Shown piece after piece: positions 51,176-59,074 of a stretch of DNA of 64,000 nucleotides. Source of the stretch: Streptomyces malaysiense. GTDB taxonomy: Bacteria > Actinomycetota > Actinomycetes > Streptomycetales > Streptomycetaceae. Under the pieces are notes generated by a model. It was not told the DNA's origin. It did no database searches and saw only the letters and a list, made by a program, of their open reading frames with translations. Location: NCBI RefSeq assembly GCF_000980885.2, contig NZ_LBDA02000036.1:1-64000 (forward strand), given 5' to 3'. The stretch's first letter is position 1; each line of letters opens with the position of its first letter. The position numbers were made by a program, and so were the translations under genes.

Positions 51176-52801
51176 TCAGTCGACGGTGACGACCACGGAG
51201 TGCCACCCGCTCGCGCCGTCGGGGATCGTGCGGGCGCGTCTCTCGGTCTGCACCGCGCCCGTGCGGTCGGTGGCCCGGACCGTGAGGGAGTGCCCGCCCC
51301 TGGTGGCCTGCCAGGGGAAGGACCACTGGCGCCAGGTGTCGCGGGTGTCCTCGGCGGCGAGCCGTGCCTCCTGCCAGGGGCCGTCGTCGACACGGATCTC
51401 GACCCTGTCGACGCCGCGGTGCTGGGCCCAGGCGACACCGGCGACCATGACCGTGCCGGCCTCGGGGCGGGCGAACGGCTTCGGTGTGTCGATCCGCGAC
51501 CCGGTCTTGACCGGCGCCCGGCGGGCCCAGCCGCGCCTGACCCAGTACGGGTCGTAGGCGTCGAAGGTGGTGAGTTCGATGTCCTGGATCCACTTGCAGG
51601 CGGAGACGAACCCGTACAGGCCGGGTACGACCATGCGGACCGGGAAGCCGTGGTCGAAGGGCAGCGGTTCGCCGTTCATGCCGAGCGCGAGCAGGGCGTC
51701 GCGGCCGTCCATGACGTCCTCGACCGGGCTGCCGATCGTCATGCCGTCCACGGAGCGGGCCACGAGCTGATCGGCCGGCCCGCCCCGGGAGGGCGGCTTC
51801 ACCCCGCACTCGGTCAGCAGGTCCGCCAGTCGCACGCCGATCCAGCGGGCGTTGCCCACGTAGGGGCCGCCGACCTCGTTGGAGACGCAGGTGAGGGTGA
51901 TGTCGCGCTCGATCAGCTCGCGTCCCAGCAGGTCGTCGAAGGAGAGGGTGAGCGGACGGGTGACGCCCCTGCCGTGGACGCGCAGCCGCCAGGTCGTGGC
52001 GTCCACCTTCGGCACCACCAGCGCGGTGTCCACCCGGTAGAACGAGCCGTTCGGGGTGAGGAAGGGCACGGCACCGGGAATCCCCGGCCCGACGCCCGGG
52101 GGACCGGCGGGTGCGGGTGCGGGGGAGGCGGGCGCCGGCAGGACCAGCCGGTCGCGGGAGGCGACCGCGCCCCGGCCGCTCGAACCGCTCAGGGACCGGC
52201 CCAGGACGCCGGCTCCCGTGGAGGCCAGGGCGGCGGCGGAGGCCACGGCGATGAAACCGCGCCGGTCCCAGTCGCCTGCCGGCTCACCGGCCGTCGCGGC
52301 CGTCGTGGGCGTCGCGGCCGTCGCGGGCCGACGCCGTTCCAGGCGGCCCGCCAGGACGTACAGCAGGACCGCCCCGACGCCGGCGCCCACGAGTGACGGG
52401 AGCGTGTCGGTGAAGCCCCGCGTGTCGGGACGCGTGGCGGCGGCGGCCGCCCCGACCGCGCCGAACACCAGCACCCCGGCCGCTCCGGCGCGCCGGAACC
52501 GCAGCACCGCGATTCCCAGCGCCACCGCGAAAAATGCGAGTACCGCGAGAATTCCGAGCTGGAGAACGAATTTGTCGCCGGTGCCGAAATTCCGTACCGC
52601 CCAGTCCTTCACCGCGGCCGGAGTGCGGTCGATCGCCGCGCCGCCCACCGCGACCACCGGGCCGGCCTGTGGGCGGACCGCCGTCGACACCAGCTCGGCC
52701 ACGGCGATCGCGGCGAATCCGCTCACCAGTCCGGCGAGGGCACCCGCGGCGAGCCGGACCGGGCCGGCCGGCCCGCGTGCTTTCTTGTCGTCGTCGGTCA
52801 C
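51176..52801 (-). CDS. Membrane-anchored molybdopterin-dependent oxidoreductase (sulphite-oxidase fold)
   Basis: Protein of 541 aa. Four hydrophobic segments (about residues 15-37, 78-100, 106-122 and 134-152) are followed by a Tat-like DRRGFIAVASAAALASTGAG (179-198), then a sulphite-oxidase/MsrP-like molybdopterin domain. The molybdenum-ligand Cys305 lies in DITLTCVSNEVGGPYVGNARWIGV; further marks are LLALGMNGEPLPFDHGFPVRMVVPGLYG and CKWIQDIELTTFDAYDPYWVRRGW. The C-terminal MoCo dimerisation domain follows. GTG 52801 begins only 7 nt from the -10 box, so the mRNA may be leaderless. Likely repairs or oxidises extracytoplasmic substrates. Confidence 0.88.
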   Translation of the reverse strand: MTDDDKKARGPAGPVRLAAGALAGLVSGFAAIAVAELVSTAVRPQAGPVVAVGGAAIDRTPAAVKDWAVRNFGTGDKFVLQLGILAVLAFFAVALGIAVLRFRRAGAAGVLVFGAVGAAAAATRPDTRGFTDTLPSLVGAGVGAVLLYVLAGRLERRRPATAATPTTAATAGEPAGDWDRRGFIAVASAAALASTGAGVLGRSLSGSSGRGAVASRDRLVLPAPASPAPAPAGPPGVGPGIPGAVPFLTPNGSFYRVDTALVVPKVDATTWRLRVHGRGVTRPLTLSFDDLLGRELIERDITLTCVSNEVGGPYVGNARWIGVRLADLLTECGVKPPSRGGPADQLVARSVDGMTIGSPVEDVMDGRDALLALGMNGEPLPFDHGFPVRMVVPGLYGFVSACKWIQDIELTTFDAYDPYWVRRGWARRAPVKTGSRIDTPKPFARPEAGTVMVAGVAWAQHRGVDRVEIRVDDGPWQEARLAAEDTRDTWRQWSFPWQATRGGHSLTVRATDRTGAVQTERRARTIPDGASGWHSVVVTVD

Positions 52802-52807
52802 GGGGGG

Positions 52808-52836
52808 AATCCGATTCCGGACCCGGGTCGGATTGG
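52808..52836 (-). promoter_or_regulatory. SigK-type promoter of the molybdopterin/fasciclin operon
   Basis: On the minus strand CCAATCC (52836-52830), 16-nt spacer, CGGATT (52813-52808). Same boxes and spacing as at sigK and the lipid operon. The start codon begins at 52801, leaving essentially no 5' leader. Confidence 0.75.
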
Positions 52837-52869
52837 TCGTCCCCTCGATCGGGTGAATTTTCTTCCGCA

Positions 52870-52898
52870 CCAATCCATGCGCTCTTCGGCTACGGATC
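52870..52898 (+). promoter_or_regulatory. SigK-type promoter of the ECF sigma/Asp23 operon
   Basis: CCAATCC (52870-52876), 16-nt spacer, CGGATC (52893-52898), divergent from the promoter at 52808-52836 and 118 nt upstream of the ECF sigma start. Confidence 0.65.
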
Positions 52899-53016
52899 AA
52901 AAGCAAAACTGACAGCCCGAAAAGGACCCGGCCGCCTTCGTCCCGGCCAAGTGTCGCGTCACAGGCACGGCACGCGCGTGTCCAACCCGAAGAGACCGGA
53001 CGAGAGGAGCCGCCCA

Positions 53017-53601
53017 GTGGCGGGGGCCCGCAGACCGACCGCACCACCGGACACCGGGGAGGACACCGGTGACACCCTGCTGGTGGTCCGGGCCGCGGAG
53101 GGCGACGAGGATGCCTTCGCGGCGCTCGTGCGAGCCCACGCACCGGCGCTGATCCGGCTGGCCACCCGGCTGCTGGGCACCCCGGCGGAAGCGGAGGACG
53201 CGGTGCAGGAAGCTTTCCTGAGCGCATGGCGCCGGCTGCCGGAGTTCCACGGCCAGGCGTCCTTCGGCACCTGGATGTACCGCATCGTCACCAACCGCTG
53301 TCTGAACGTCCTGCGGGCCCGCAGACCGGTGGCTCCCCTGGAGTCGGCGGGGGAGGTGCCGGCCGCCGAGCACACCACCTCGCCGGCCCGCATCACCGAG
53401 GCCCGCGACGCCGTCCGTGAGCTGCGCGAGGCCCTCGACCTGCTCTCGGCCGAGCAGCGCGCCTGCTGGGTGCTGCGCGAACTGGACGGCCGGTCCTACG
53501 AGTTCGTCGCGGACGCGGTCGGCATCAGCCAGGACGCGGTCCGCGCCCGCGTCTTCCGCGCACGCCGCTGTCTGACACGAGCACTGGGGGCCTGGCGATG
53601 A
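53017..53601 (+). CDS. ECF-type sigma factor
   Basis: Sigma-70 family protein of 194 aa with only regions 2 and 4. Region 2: DEDAFAALVRAHAPALIRLATRLLGTPAEAEDAVQEAFLSAWRRLPEFHGQASFGTWMYRIVTNRCLNVLRAR. Region 4: LREALDLLSAEQRACWVLRELDGRSYEFVADAVGISQDAVRARVFRARRCLTRAL. GTG 53017 has GAGAGGAG 7 nt upstream; GTG 52978 is possible. It overlaps by ATGA a gene carrying an anti-sigma-type zinc motif. Its own promoter looks SigK-dependent, suggesting a sigma cascade. Confidence 0.9.
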   Translation: MAGARRPTAPPDTGEDTGDTLLVVRAAEGDEDAFAALVRAHAPALIRLATRLLGTPAEAEDAVQEAFLSAWRRLPEFHGQASFGTWMYRIVTNRCLNVLRARRPVAPLESAGEVPAAEHTTSPARITEARDAVRELREALDLLSAEQRACWVLRELDGRSYEFVADAVGISQDAVRARVFRARRCLTRALGAWR

Positions 53602-54206
53602 CCACCCACACCGACCCGCCCGAGGGCGCCCACGCCGACGGGGACGACGAGCGGCTGCCGTGCGGACGGCCGCTGTCCCAGGTCTGGGACGACCGGGAGC
53701 GGCGGACGGACACCCCGCACCTGGCCGGCTGCCCGCACTGCCAGGGTGCCGTGCGCGACCTCGAACAGCTGGAGACCGCCGTGCGCGGCCTGCGCGAGGA
53801 GACCCGGGAGACGTCCGCGTACGACGCCGAGCCGCTGACCCGTCGGGTCATGGACCTCGTCCGCCTCGAACTGCGGCCCGGCTGCCCGGTGCCCCTGGGC
53901 GATCCCGCCGAGGACCTGTGGATCATGGAGACGGTCGCCGCGCGTGCCCTGCGCTCGGCGGCCGAGACGGTCGAGGGGGTCCGCGCGGGTTCCTGCCGCG
54001 TCGTGGACGCCGCCGGCGCCGTGGCGGTCCGGCTCGACATCCACGCGCCCGCGAACGCCGGCCTGCGGCAGCTCGCGGAGCGGGTACGGCAGCGGGTGCG
54101 GGAGGCCGCCGACCGGGAACTGGGCATGGTCACGGCGTCCGTGGACATCCGCGTCACCGATCTCGTCGACACCCGGGCCGAGGGCCGGGAAGGGGACACC
54201 GCATGA
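53598..54206 (+). CDS. Zinc-motif (anti-sigma-like) and Asp23-like fusion protein
   Basis: Protein of 202 aa. The N-terminal 70 residues contain Cys22 and His41-LAG-Cys45-PH-Cys48, the HxxxCxxC signature of zinc anti-sigma (ZAS) domains, but with no membrane helix anywhere. Residues about 100-190 resemble Asp23/Gls24: METVAARALRSAAETVEGVRAGSCRVVDAAGAVAVRLDIHAPANAGLRQLAERVRQRVREAADRELGMVTASVDIRVTDLV. It overlaps both the sigma gene and the next gene by 4 nt. Inferred role: soluble anti-sigma factor for the ECF protein that reports on Asp23 assembly. The fusion is my reading of the sequence, not a known family. Confidence 0.75.
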   Translation: MTTHTDPPEGAHADGDDERLPCGRPLSQVWDDRERRTDTPHLAGCPHCQGAVRDLEQLETAVRGLREETRETSAYDAEPLTRRVMDLVRLELRPGCPVPLGDPAEDLWIMETVAARALRSAAETVEGVRAGSCRVVDAAGAVAVRLDIHAPANAGLRQLAERVRQRVREAADRELGMVTASVDIRVTDLVDTRAEGREGDTA

Positions 54207-54559
54207 CCGCGCACACGCCGTCCGCCGCGCAGGCCGGGCTCGTCGAGGACGTCGCCCGGGTCGTGGAGGGCGTGCCGGGCGTCGCCTTCCTGAAGCCCGG
54301 ACTGGCCGCCCGGCTCCGCTCGGCGCTGTCCCGGCCGGATGCCGGCACCGGCCGGGCGTCGATCGCCGGGGTACGGCTGACACCCGGCCCGGACGGCACC
54401 GCCGGCCGGCACGTCGACGTCCAGGTGGTCGTGGTGCGCGGGGTCAGGGCGGTCGACGTGGCCCGTGCCGTGCGTTCCGCGGTCGAGGAGCACTTGGCCG
54501 TCCGTTTCCCCGGAGGGCCGGGCTGCCGGGTGACGGTGACGATCAGCGGTCGGGTCTGA
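54203..54559 (+). CDS. Small Asp23-like protein
   Basis: Protein of 118 aa: AGLVEDVARVVEGVPGVAFLKPGLAARLRSAL, then VRLTPGPDGTAGRHVDVQVVVVRGVRAVDVARAVRSAVEEHLAVRF and CRVTVTISGRV. The VDVxVVV..AxDVARAVRSAVEEHL pattern is Asp23/Gls24-like. ATGA overlap with the preceding gene. Third and last gene of the ECF operon; converges on rskA. Confidence 0.75.
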   Translation: MTAHTPSAAQAGLVEDVARVVEGVPGVAFLKPGLAARLRSALSRPDAGTGRASIAGVRLTPGPDGTAGRHVDVQVVVVRGVRAVDVARAVRSAVEEHLAVRFPGGPGCRVTVTISGRV

Positions 54560-54603
54560 GCCGCTGTCCGTACGTCCCTCTCCCGGCCCTGCTCCCGCCC
54601 CCC

Positions 54604-55362
54604 TCAGGCCGGAAAGCCCAGCAGGGCGACCGGCGTGGAGGTGGGCTTCTTCGAGCCGCCGGCCGGTTCCACGGTGACCCCCATGCCCGAGGCCCCGTGG
54701 ACCGCGCCGCGCAGCAGAACGGCCTGGTCGGTGCGGCCGGGATCCATCAGACCGGCGGAGCGCATGGTGCCGTCGTCGTCGAACCAGAGCTGATAGACCT
54801 TGCCCGCGGCGGGGCGGGCCATCCCGGAGACGAGGAACACGGCCCTGTCCCGGTCCCGGGAGACCACGACCGTGCCGGTGGCGCCGCCGCCCAGCGCGGC
54901 GGTGCGGGTCCTGGCGTCCGGCGAGGTCAGCACGGCCGCGATCGCCGCGCTGCCGCTCTGCGCGCGGTGCGCCTGGCGCAGGGCGTCCTCGGCCCGCTGA
55001 TGCTGCCAGACGGTCGTGCCCCCGAGAGCGGCCGCCGCGGCGAGGCAGGCGGCCAGTGCCCACCGGGACAGCAGCAGCCGGGTACGCAGGGAGGCGCGCT
55101 CCGTGCGTACCGTCGTCAGCCCGCCCGGCGACTCCTGCCGGACGGACGAGACGCGCCGCAGCACCCGCTCGCGCATGGCCGCCGGAGGCGTCACGGTGGC
55201 GGCCAGCCCCAGCCGGGCCGCGGTGGCCGACAACTCGGCGGCCTCCTGCGCACACGGCTCGCAGCCCGCCAGGTGGCGCTCGAACATGACCAGCTCGTCC
55301 CCGGACAGGGCGTGCAGGGCGTAGGCCCCGGTCATGCGGTGCAGATCGGACGAGGTCGTCAC
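54604..55362 (-). CDS. rskA: Anti-sigma-K factor RskA
   Basis: Membrane anti-sigma factor of 252 aa. The cytoplasmic zinc-type domain has His30-LAG-Cys34-EP-Cys37 (GDELVMFERHLAGCEPCAQEAAEL); one membrane helix lies about 98-118 (WALAACLAAAAALGGTTVW). The external RskA domain includes VVVSRDRDRAVFLVSGMARPAAGKVYQLWFDDDGTMRSAGLM and GASGMGVTVEPAGGSKKPTSTPVALL. GTG 55362 overlaps the sigK stop as GTGA. By analogy with M. tuberculosis, regulated proteolysis of RskA releases SigK. Confidence 0.93.
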   Translation of the reverse strand: MTTSSDLHRMTGAYALHALSGDELVMFERHLAGCEPCAQEAAELSATAARLGLAATVTPPAAMRERVLRRVSSVRQESPGGLTTVRTERASLRTRLLLSRWALAACLAAAAALGGTTVWQHQRAEDALRQAHRAQSGSAAIAAVLTSPDARTRTAALGGGATGTVVVSRDRDRAVFLVSGMARPAAGKVYQLWFDDDGTMRSAGLMDPGRTDQAVLLRGAVHGASGMGVTVEPAGGSKKPTSTPVALLGFPA

Positions 55363-55943
55363 GCGGTCACCCCCAGGCAGTCGCGCAGGCGGATCAGCCC
55401 GTCCCGCAGCCGGGTCTTGGCCGTCCCAAGCGGAAGTGTGAGCGCCTCGGCCACCTGACTGTAGGTCAGCCCGCGGTAGTAGGCGAGCGTGACGGCCTGG
55501 CGCTGGATCTCGGTCAGCGTGCGCAGGCACCGCCGCACCTGTTCCCGCTCCAGCCTGGCCTCGACCTGCTCGGTCACCTCGTCGAACTCGGGTGTCCGCG
55601 CCAGCAGCGCGGCCTTGTGGTCGCGGGCGGCCGCGGCCTCCACGGAGCGGACCCGGTCCACCGCGCGGCGGTGCGCCAGGGTGAGGATCCAGTTGACCGC
55701 CGTCCCGCGGTCGGGCCGGTAACGGGGGGCGGTCCGCCACACCTCCAACAGCACCTCCTGGGCCACCTCCTCCGACTGCGCCTGATCACGCAGCACGGCC
55801 CGCACGACCCCCAGGACGGAACCGGCCATGGCGTCGTAGACGGAGGCGAACGCCTCCTCGTCACCCAGAGCCACGCGGCCCACCAGCTCCTCGAAGTCCG
55901 GTTCCGACGCAGGATTTCTGCCGATATGCACGGCTTCTTTCAC
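55359..55943 (-). CDS. sigK: ECF sigma factor SigK
   Basis: Sigma factor of 194 aa: DFEELVGRVALGDEEAFASVYDAMAGSVLGVVRAVLRDQAQSEEVAQEVLLEVWRTAPRYRPDRGTAVNWILTLAHRRAVDRVRS (region 2) and LRTLTEIQRQAVTLAYYRGLTYSQVAEALTLPLGTAKTRLRDGLIRLRDCLG (region 4). GTG 55943 has GGAGG 10 nt upstream. Pairs with rskA by a 4-nt overlap. Its promoter carries the same CCAATCC-N16-CGGATT as three other operons here, implying autoregulation. Confidence 0.93.
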   Translation of the reverse strand: MKEAVHIGRNPASEPDFEELVGRVALGDEEAFASVYDAMAGSVLGVVRAVLRDQAQSEEVAQEVLLEVWRTAPRYRPDRGTAVNWILTLAHRRAVDRVRSVEAAAARDHKAALLARTPEFDEVTEQVEARLEREQVRRCLRTLTEIQRQAVTLAYYRGLTYSQVAEALTLPLGTAKTRLRDGLIRLRDCLGVTA

Positions 55944-55973
55944 AGGGGCCTCCGCTTTCGAAACATCTCCGGA

Positions 55974-56005
55974 CGTAATCCGGTCCCGATGCGGCCGCGG
56001 ATTGG
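55974..56005 (-). promoter_or_regulatory. SigK-type autoregulatory promoter of sigK-rskA
   Basis: On the minus strand CCAATCC (56005-55999), 16-nt spacer, CGGATTACG (55982-55974), 31 nt upstream of the sigK start. The nine bases CGGATTACG are identical to those at the lipid operon promoter. Confidence 0.75.
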
Positions 56006-56172
56006 TCCCGACGGTGAGGAGACCGTACGCGTCCCGGTGGCGTCAGGGGCGGGCCCACCTGCCGGGGGCGGCGCGGAGCGGGGCGGCCGGTGGGCCTTCG
56101 ACCGGTACGACCCGGCGGCTCCTCATCGGTGGCGAGCCGCCCGCGCCGGGGCCGGAGGGGTCCTCACGGACG

Positions 56173-57405
56173 TCACGGGCCGGGGCGCCCCGCGCTGCCC
56201 GCGTATCCCTGGGCCGGGTAGGGGGACGGGTCGGTCACCCAGCCGGAGAGCAGGGTCAGCCGGGAGTCGCGGTCGACGGCGAGGAAGGCGAAGGGGCGGT
56301 CGAAGGCGACGTGGACGACGGTGGTCTCGTAGCGGTACTGGGGCGGGGGGCCGCCGTACGTCTCGGCCGCGGCCGTCACCGCGGCCGCGCGGAAGCCGAG
56401 GGCGCCGAAGCGGGTCACGGCCGACTGGCGGGCCTCCGAGACGGCCAGGGGGTGGGCGCTCACGCCGGGGAAGTGACCGAAGCGGGGGTCCGTCGCGGAG
56501 CGGAGGCCGAAGAGGTCGGGCTGGGCCAGCAGATCGTGGTCCGCGCGGACCTCGTACGCCACCGTCCGCACGTCCAGCGAGGTCGGCTCCGGGGTCACGG
56601 CCCGCTCCCGTTCCACCCGCAGTCCGGGCCCGACCTCGCCGTACGGCAGGGCGCCGCCGGGCGTGAGCGCGAGCGCGCGCTCCACCACGGCCACGCCCGC
56701 GGCGATGACCTGGCCCGGCGTCATGCGCTCCTCGCCGAGGACGAGATGGACGTCGACGCCGTTGTCGCCGGGGACCGTCAGCGCGGTGACGAAGCCGTCC
56801 GGGGTGCCCGCCACGCCGACCCGGTCCGGGCGCACGCTCCGCCGGTGCAGTCCGCGCAGGGTGCGGCCCCGCCAGGGGCCCGCCGACGGGGTGAGCGGCT
56901 GTTCCGTGAAGGGCTGGCGCCAGGTGGTGTGCAGGGCGAGCGCGCCCGCCAGCACCATCCGGGTCTGCCGGTTCAGGGCCACCGGCATCCGCTCGACCAG
57001 TCCGCCGGTGTGCTCGGCCGCCCAGCGGTCCAGCCGTTCCTGCGCGGTGACCAGGTCGTCCCCGAACGAGCCGTGCGCGGCCGCCGGCAGCTTGGCCAGC
57101 CACTCCTCGCGCAGCGGCAGTTCCGCTTGCGTCCACAGGCCGAGCGCCGCGTCCAGGCCCGACACCGAACCCAGGGCCGCCGTCAACTCCCGTGCGGTGG
57201 CCGCCGCCCGGTCCGCGGGTACGCCGAGCGCGTCGGCCAGCTCCTGCCGGGCGGGACCCGCCGCGCCGTCCGCGAGGAGGGCCAGCAGGGGCCAGACCCC
57301 GGCCGCGGAGAAGGCCGTGCCGCCCCGCGCGGTGGCGCCCCACCGCGCGGTGAGTCCGTTCACCGTGCGTACGACGGCGCCGCCGACCCGGCTCTCCACC
57401 TTCAA
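56173..57405 (-). CDS. Serpin-family protein
   Basis: Protein of about 410 aa with a serpin scaffold: VVRTVNGLTARWGA, AGVWPLLALLADGAAGPARQELADALG, MVLAGALALHTTWRQPFT and the C-terminal shutter TTVVHVAFDRPFAFLAVDRDSRLTLLSGWVTDP. The reactive-loop hinge (FRAAAVTAAAETYGGPPP) lacks the GTEAAAAT consensus, so inhibitory activity is uncertain. No signal peptide, implying a cytoplasmic role. TTG 57405 (after GGGGGGCGGA) or GTG 57399 is the start. Not in an operon. Confidence 0.83.
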   Translation of the reverse strand: MKVESRVGGAVVRTVNGLTARWGATARGGTAFSAAGVWPLLALLADGAAGPARQELADALGVPADRAAATARELTAALGSVSGLDAALGLWTQAELPLREEWLAKLPAAAHGSFGDDLVTAQERLDRWAAEHTGGLVERMPVALNRQTRMVLAGALALHTTWRQPFTEQPLTPSAGPWRGRTLRGLHRRSVRPDRVGVAGTPDGFVTALTVPGDNGVDVHLVLGEERMTPGQVIAAGVAVVERALALTPGGALPYGEVGPGLRVERERAVTPEPTSLDVRTVAYEVRADHDLLAQPDLFGLRSATDPRFGHFPGVSAHPLAVSEARQSAVTRFGALGFRAAAVTAAAETYGGPPPQYRYETTVVHVAFDRPFAFLAVDRDSRLTLLSGWVTDPSPYPAQGYAGSAGRPGP

Positions 57406-57665
57406 TTCCGCCCCCCGTGTCCCGCTTACCTGCGACAAGTCGTAAGAGGCACGGTACCGGGGTTCCCGGACTGCCGTTCGGGCGGCCGGAGTTGTCCGGG
57501 GCGCCCGGCAGGTGTGAAGGGGGGCGCGAGCGGGGGAGAAAGTGCTGGGTGGGGGCCTGACCGACCGAAGGTAATCACTTCGAGTGATTCTCTGGCCTTT
57601 ACTTGCACGGCTCAACCCACGGTTGCCACGCTGTTGCTGTCTGTACAACCTGATGGGAGCGGCCA

Positions 57666-58418
57666 GTGACATTCGGTGAGCAGCCGGCGTACCTGCGTGT
57701 CGCGGGTGATCTCCGCAAGAAGATCGTCGACGGTTCACTGCCGCCCCACACCCGGCTCCCCTCGCAGGCCCGCATCCGCGAGGAGTACGGCGTCTCGGAC
57801 ACCGTCGCCCTGGAGGCCCGCAAGGTCCTGATGGCCGAGGGCCTGGTCGAGGGCCGCTCCGGCTCGGGTACGTATGTGCGCGAACGGCCCGTGCCGCGCC
57901 GGGTGTCCCGCTCCGGCTACCGCCCCAGCGGCGGCGCCACGCCGTTCCGGCAGGAGCAGGCCGACGCCGCGGTGCGCGGCACCTGGGAGTCCAGCAGCCG
58001 GCAGGCCGAGGCCGGTGCCGCGATCGCCGAGCGGCTCGGGATCGAGATCGGCGAGCGGGTGATGCGCACCAAGTACCTGTTCCGTGAGGCCGGTGAGCCG
58101 ATGATGCTCTCCACCTCCTGGGAGCCCCTCGCCGTCACCGGCCGCACCCCGGTGATGCTGCCCGAGGAGGGGCCGCTCGGCGGGATGGGCGTGGTCGAGC
58201 GCATGGCGGCCATCGACGTGATCGTGGACAACGTCACCGAGGAGGTCGGCGCCCGCCCCGGCCTGGCCGAGGAACTGCACATCCTCGGGGGCGTCCCCGG
58301 CCATGTGGTGCTGGTCGTCCAGCGCACGTACTACGCCTCCGGGCGCCCGGTGGAGACCGCGGACGTGGTCGTTCCGGCGGACCGCTACCGGGTGGCGTAC
58401 CACCTGCCGGTGCGGTGA
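57666..58418 (+). CDS. GntR-family regulator with UTRA domain
   Basis: HutC-type regulator of 250 aa. The N-terminal wHTH is PAYLRVAGDLRKKIVDGSLPPHTRLPSQARIREEYGVSDTVALEARKVLMAEGLVEGRSGSGTYVRE; a UTRA ligand domain follows (about 95-245), including GERVMRTKYLFREAGEPMMLSTSWEPL and GHVVLVVQRTYYASGRPVETADVVVPADRYRVAYHLPV. GTG 57666. No metabolic gene is adjacent, so the regulon is unclear. Confidence 0.92.
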   Translation: MTFGEQPAYLRVAGDLRKKIVDGSLPPHTRLPSQARIREEYGVSDTVALEARKVLMAEGLVEGRSGSGTYVRERPVPRRVSRSGYRPSGGATPFRQEQADAAVRGTWESSSRQAEAGAAIAERLGIEIGERVMRTKYLFREAGEPMMLSTSWEPLAVTGRTPVMLPEEGPLGGMGVVERMAAIDVIVDNVTEEVGARPGLAEELHILGGVPGHVVLVVQRTYYASGRPVETADVVVPADRYRVAYHLPVR

Positions 58419-58798
58419 GGGCCGTGCGCCGCGCACGGGTAGCGGAGTGAGCTAGCGCACACCGTTACCTCGCGCGGGAGGCGGACGCGCCGGTGGCGGG
58501 GTTCCGCGCGTCGTGCGGCCCGCGCCGTGGTCCCGGTGTTTTCGCAGGTGGGCGCCGATCCCCAGGCAATGCGTCCGGCTGTCGCGCCCAGGGCGCACTC
58601 GTTCTTGTGCGCCCCCGCCGGTCTGACTGGTTGCGTACCTCTTTGTGAAAAGGCGTATTCGCTGAGTAAAGGTTGGGCGTACGCTCGGGCATATGCGTAG
58701 TGCGGTTTCCTTAGGCGGGGCCCGACAGGGGCCCGGGGCGGGATGGGGGTCCCGTGGTGCCGGAAAGGGTGAAGGGCGCGATGGGGGCGGAGCGGACC
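58419..58798. other. Non-coding region between GntR gene and SPOR-like gene
   Basis: A hairpin CCGTGCG..CGCACGG (58423-58439) may end the GntR transcript. An AT-richer patch at 58620-58720 probably carries the promoter for the SPOR-like gene. No gene seen. Confidence 0.5.
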
Positions 58799-58990
58799 AT
58801 GAGTGAGGGCACGGCTTCCCTGCCCTGGATCGTCATACGGCAGGACGACAACGGCAACCGTTACCGGGTCGGCCGGTACGCGACCCAGGCCGAGGCGCAG
58901 AAGATCGCCGACAGCTTCGAGGATGGGGGGCACAAGCAGCTCTACATGGTCGAGCGCCTCGCGCAGAACGGGGACGGCGGGCGCGGCTGA
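58799..58990 (+). CDS. Small SPOR-like protein
   Basis: Protein of 63 aa: SLPWIVIRQDDNGNRYRVGRYATQAEAQKIADSFEDGGHKQLYMVERL resembles a minimal SPOR (peptidoglycan-binding repeat) domain, although no signal peptide is present. ATG 58799 has GGAGCGG upstream; ATG 58781 and GTG 58754 are alternatives. Conserved as a tiny gene in streptomycetes; role unknown. Confidence 0.8.
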   Translation: MSEGTASLPWIVIRQDDNGNRYRVGRYATQAEAQKIADSFEDGGHKQLYMVERLAQNGDGGRG

Positions 58991-59074
58991 CCGGCCGCGT
59001 TCGCACCGGGCGGGCGGCCGTCGCGGCCGACCGGTGCCGAGGCGCGCCCCGGCGCCTCCCGTAGGCTCCGCTCC

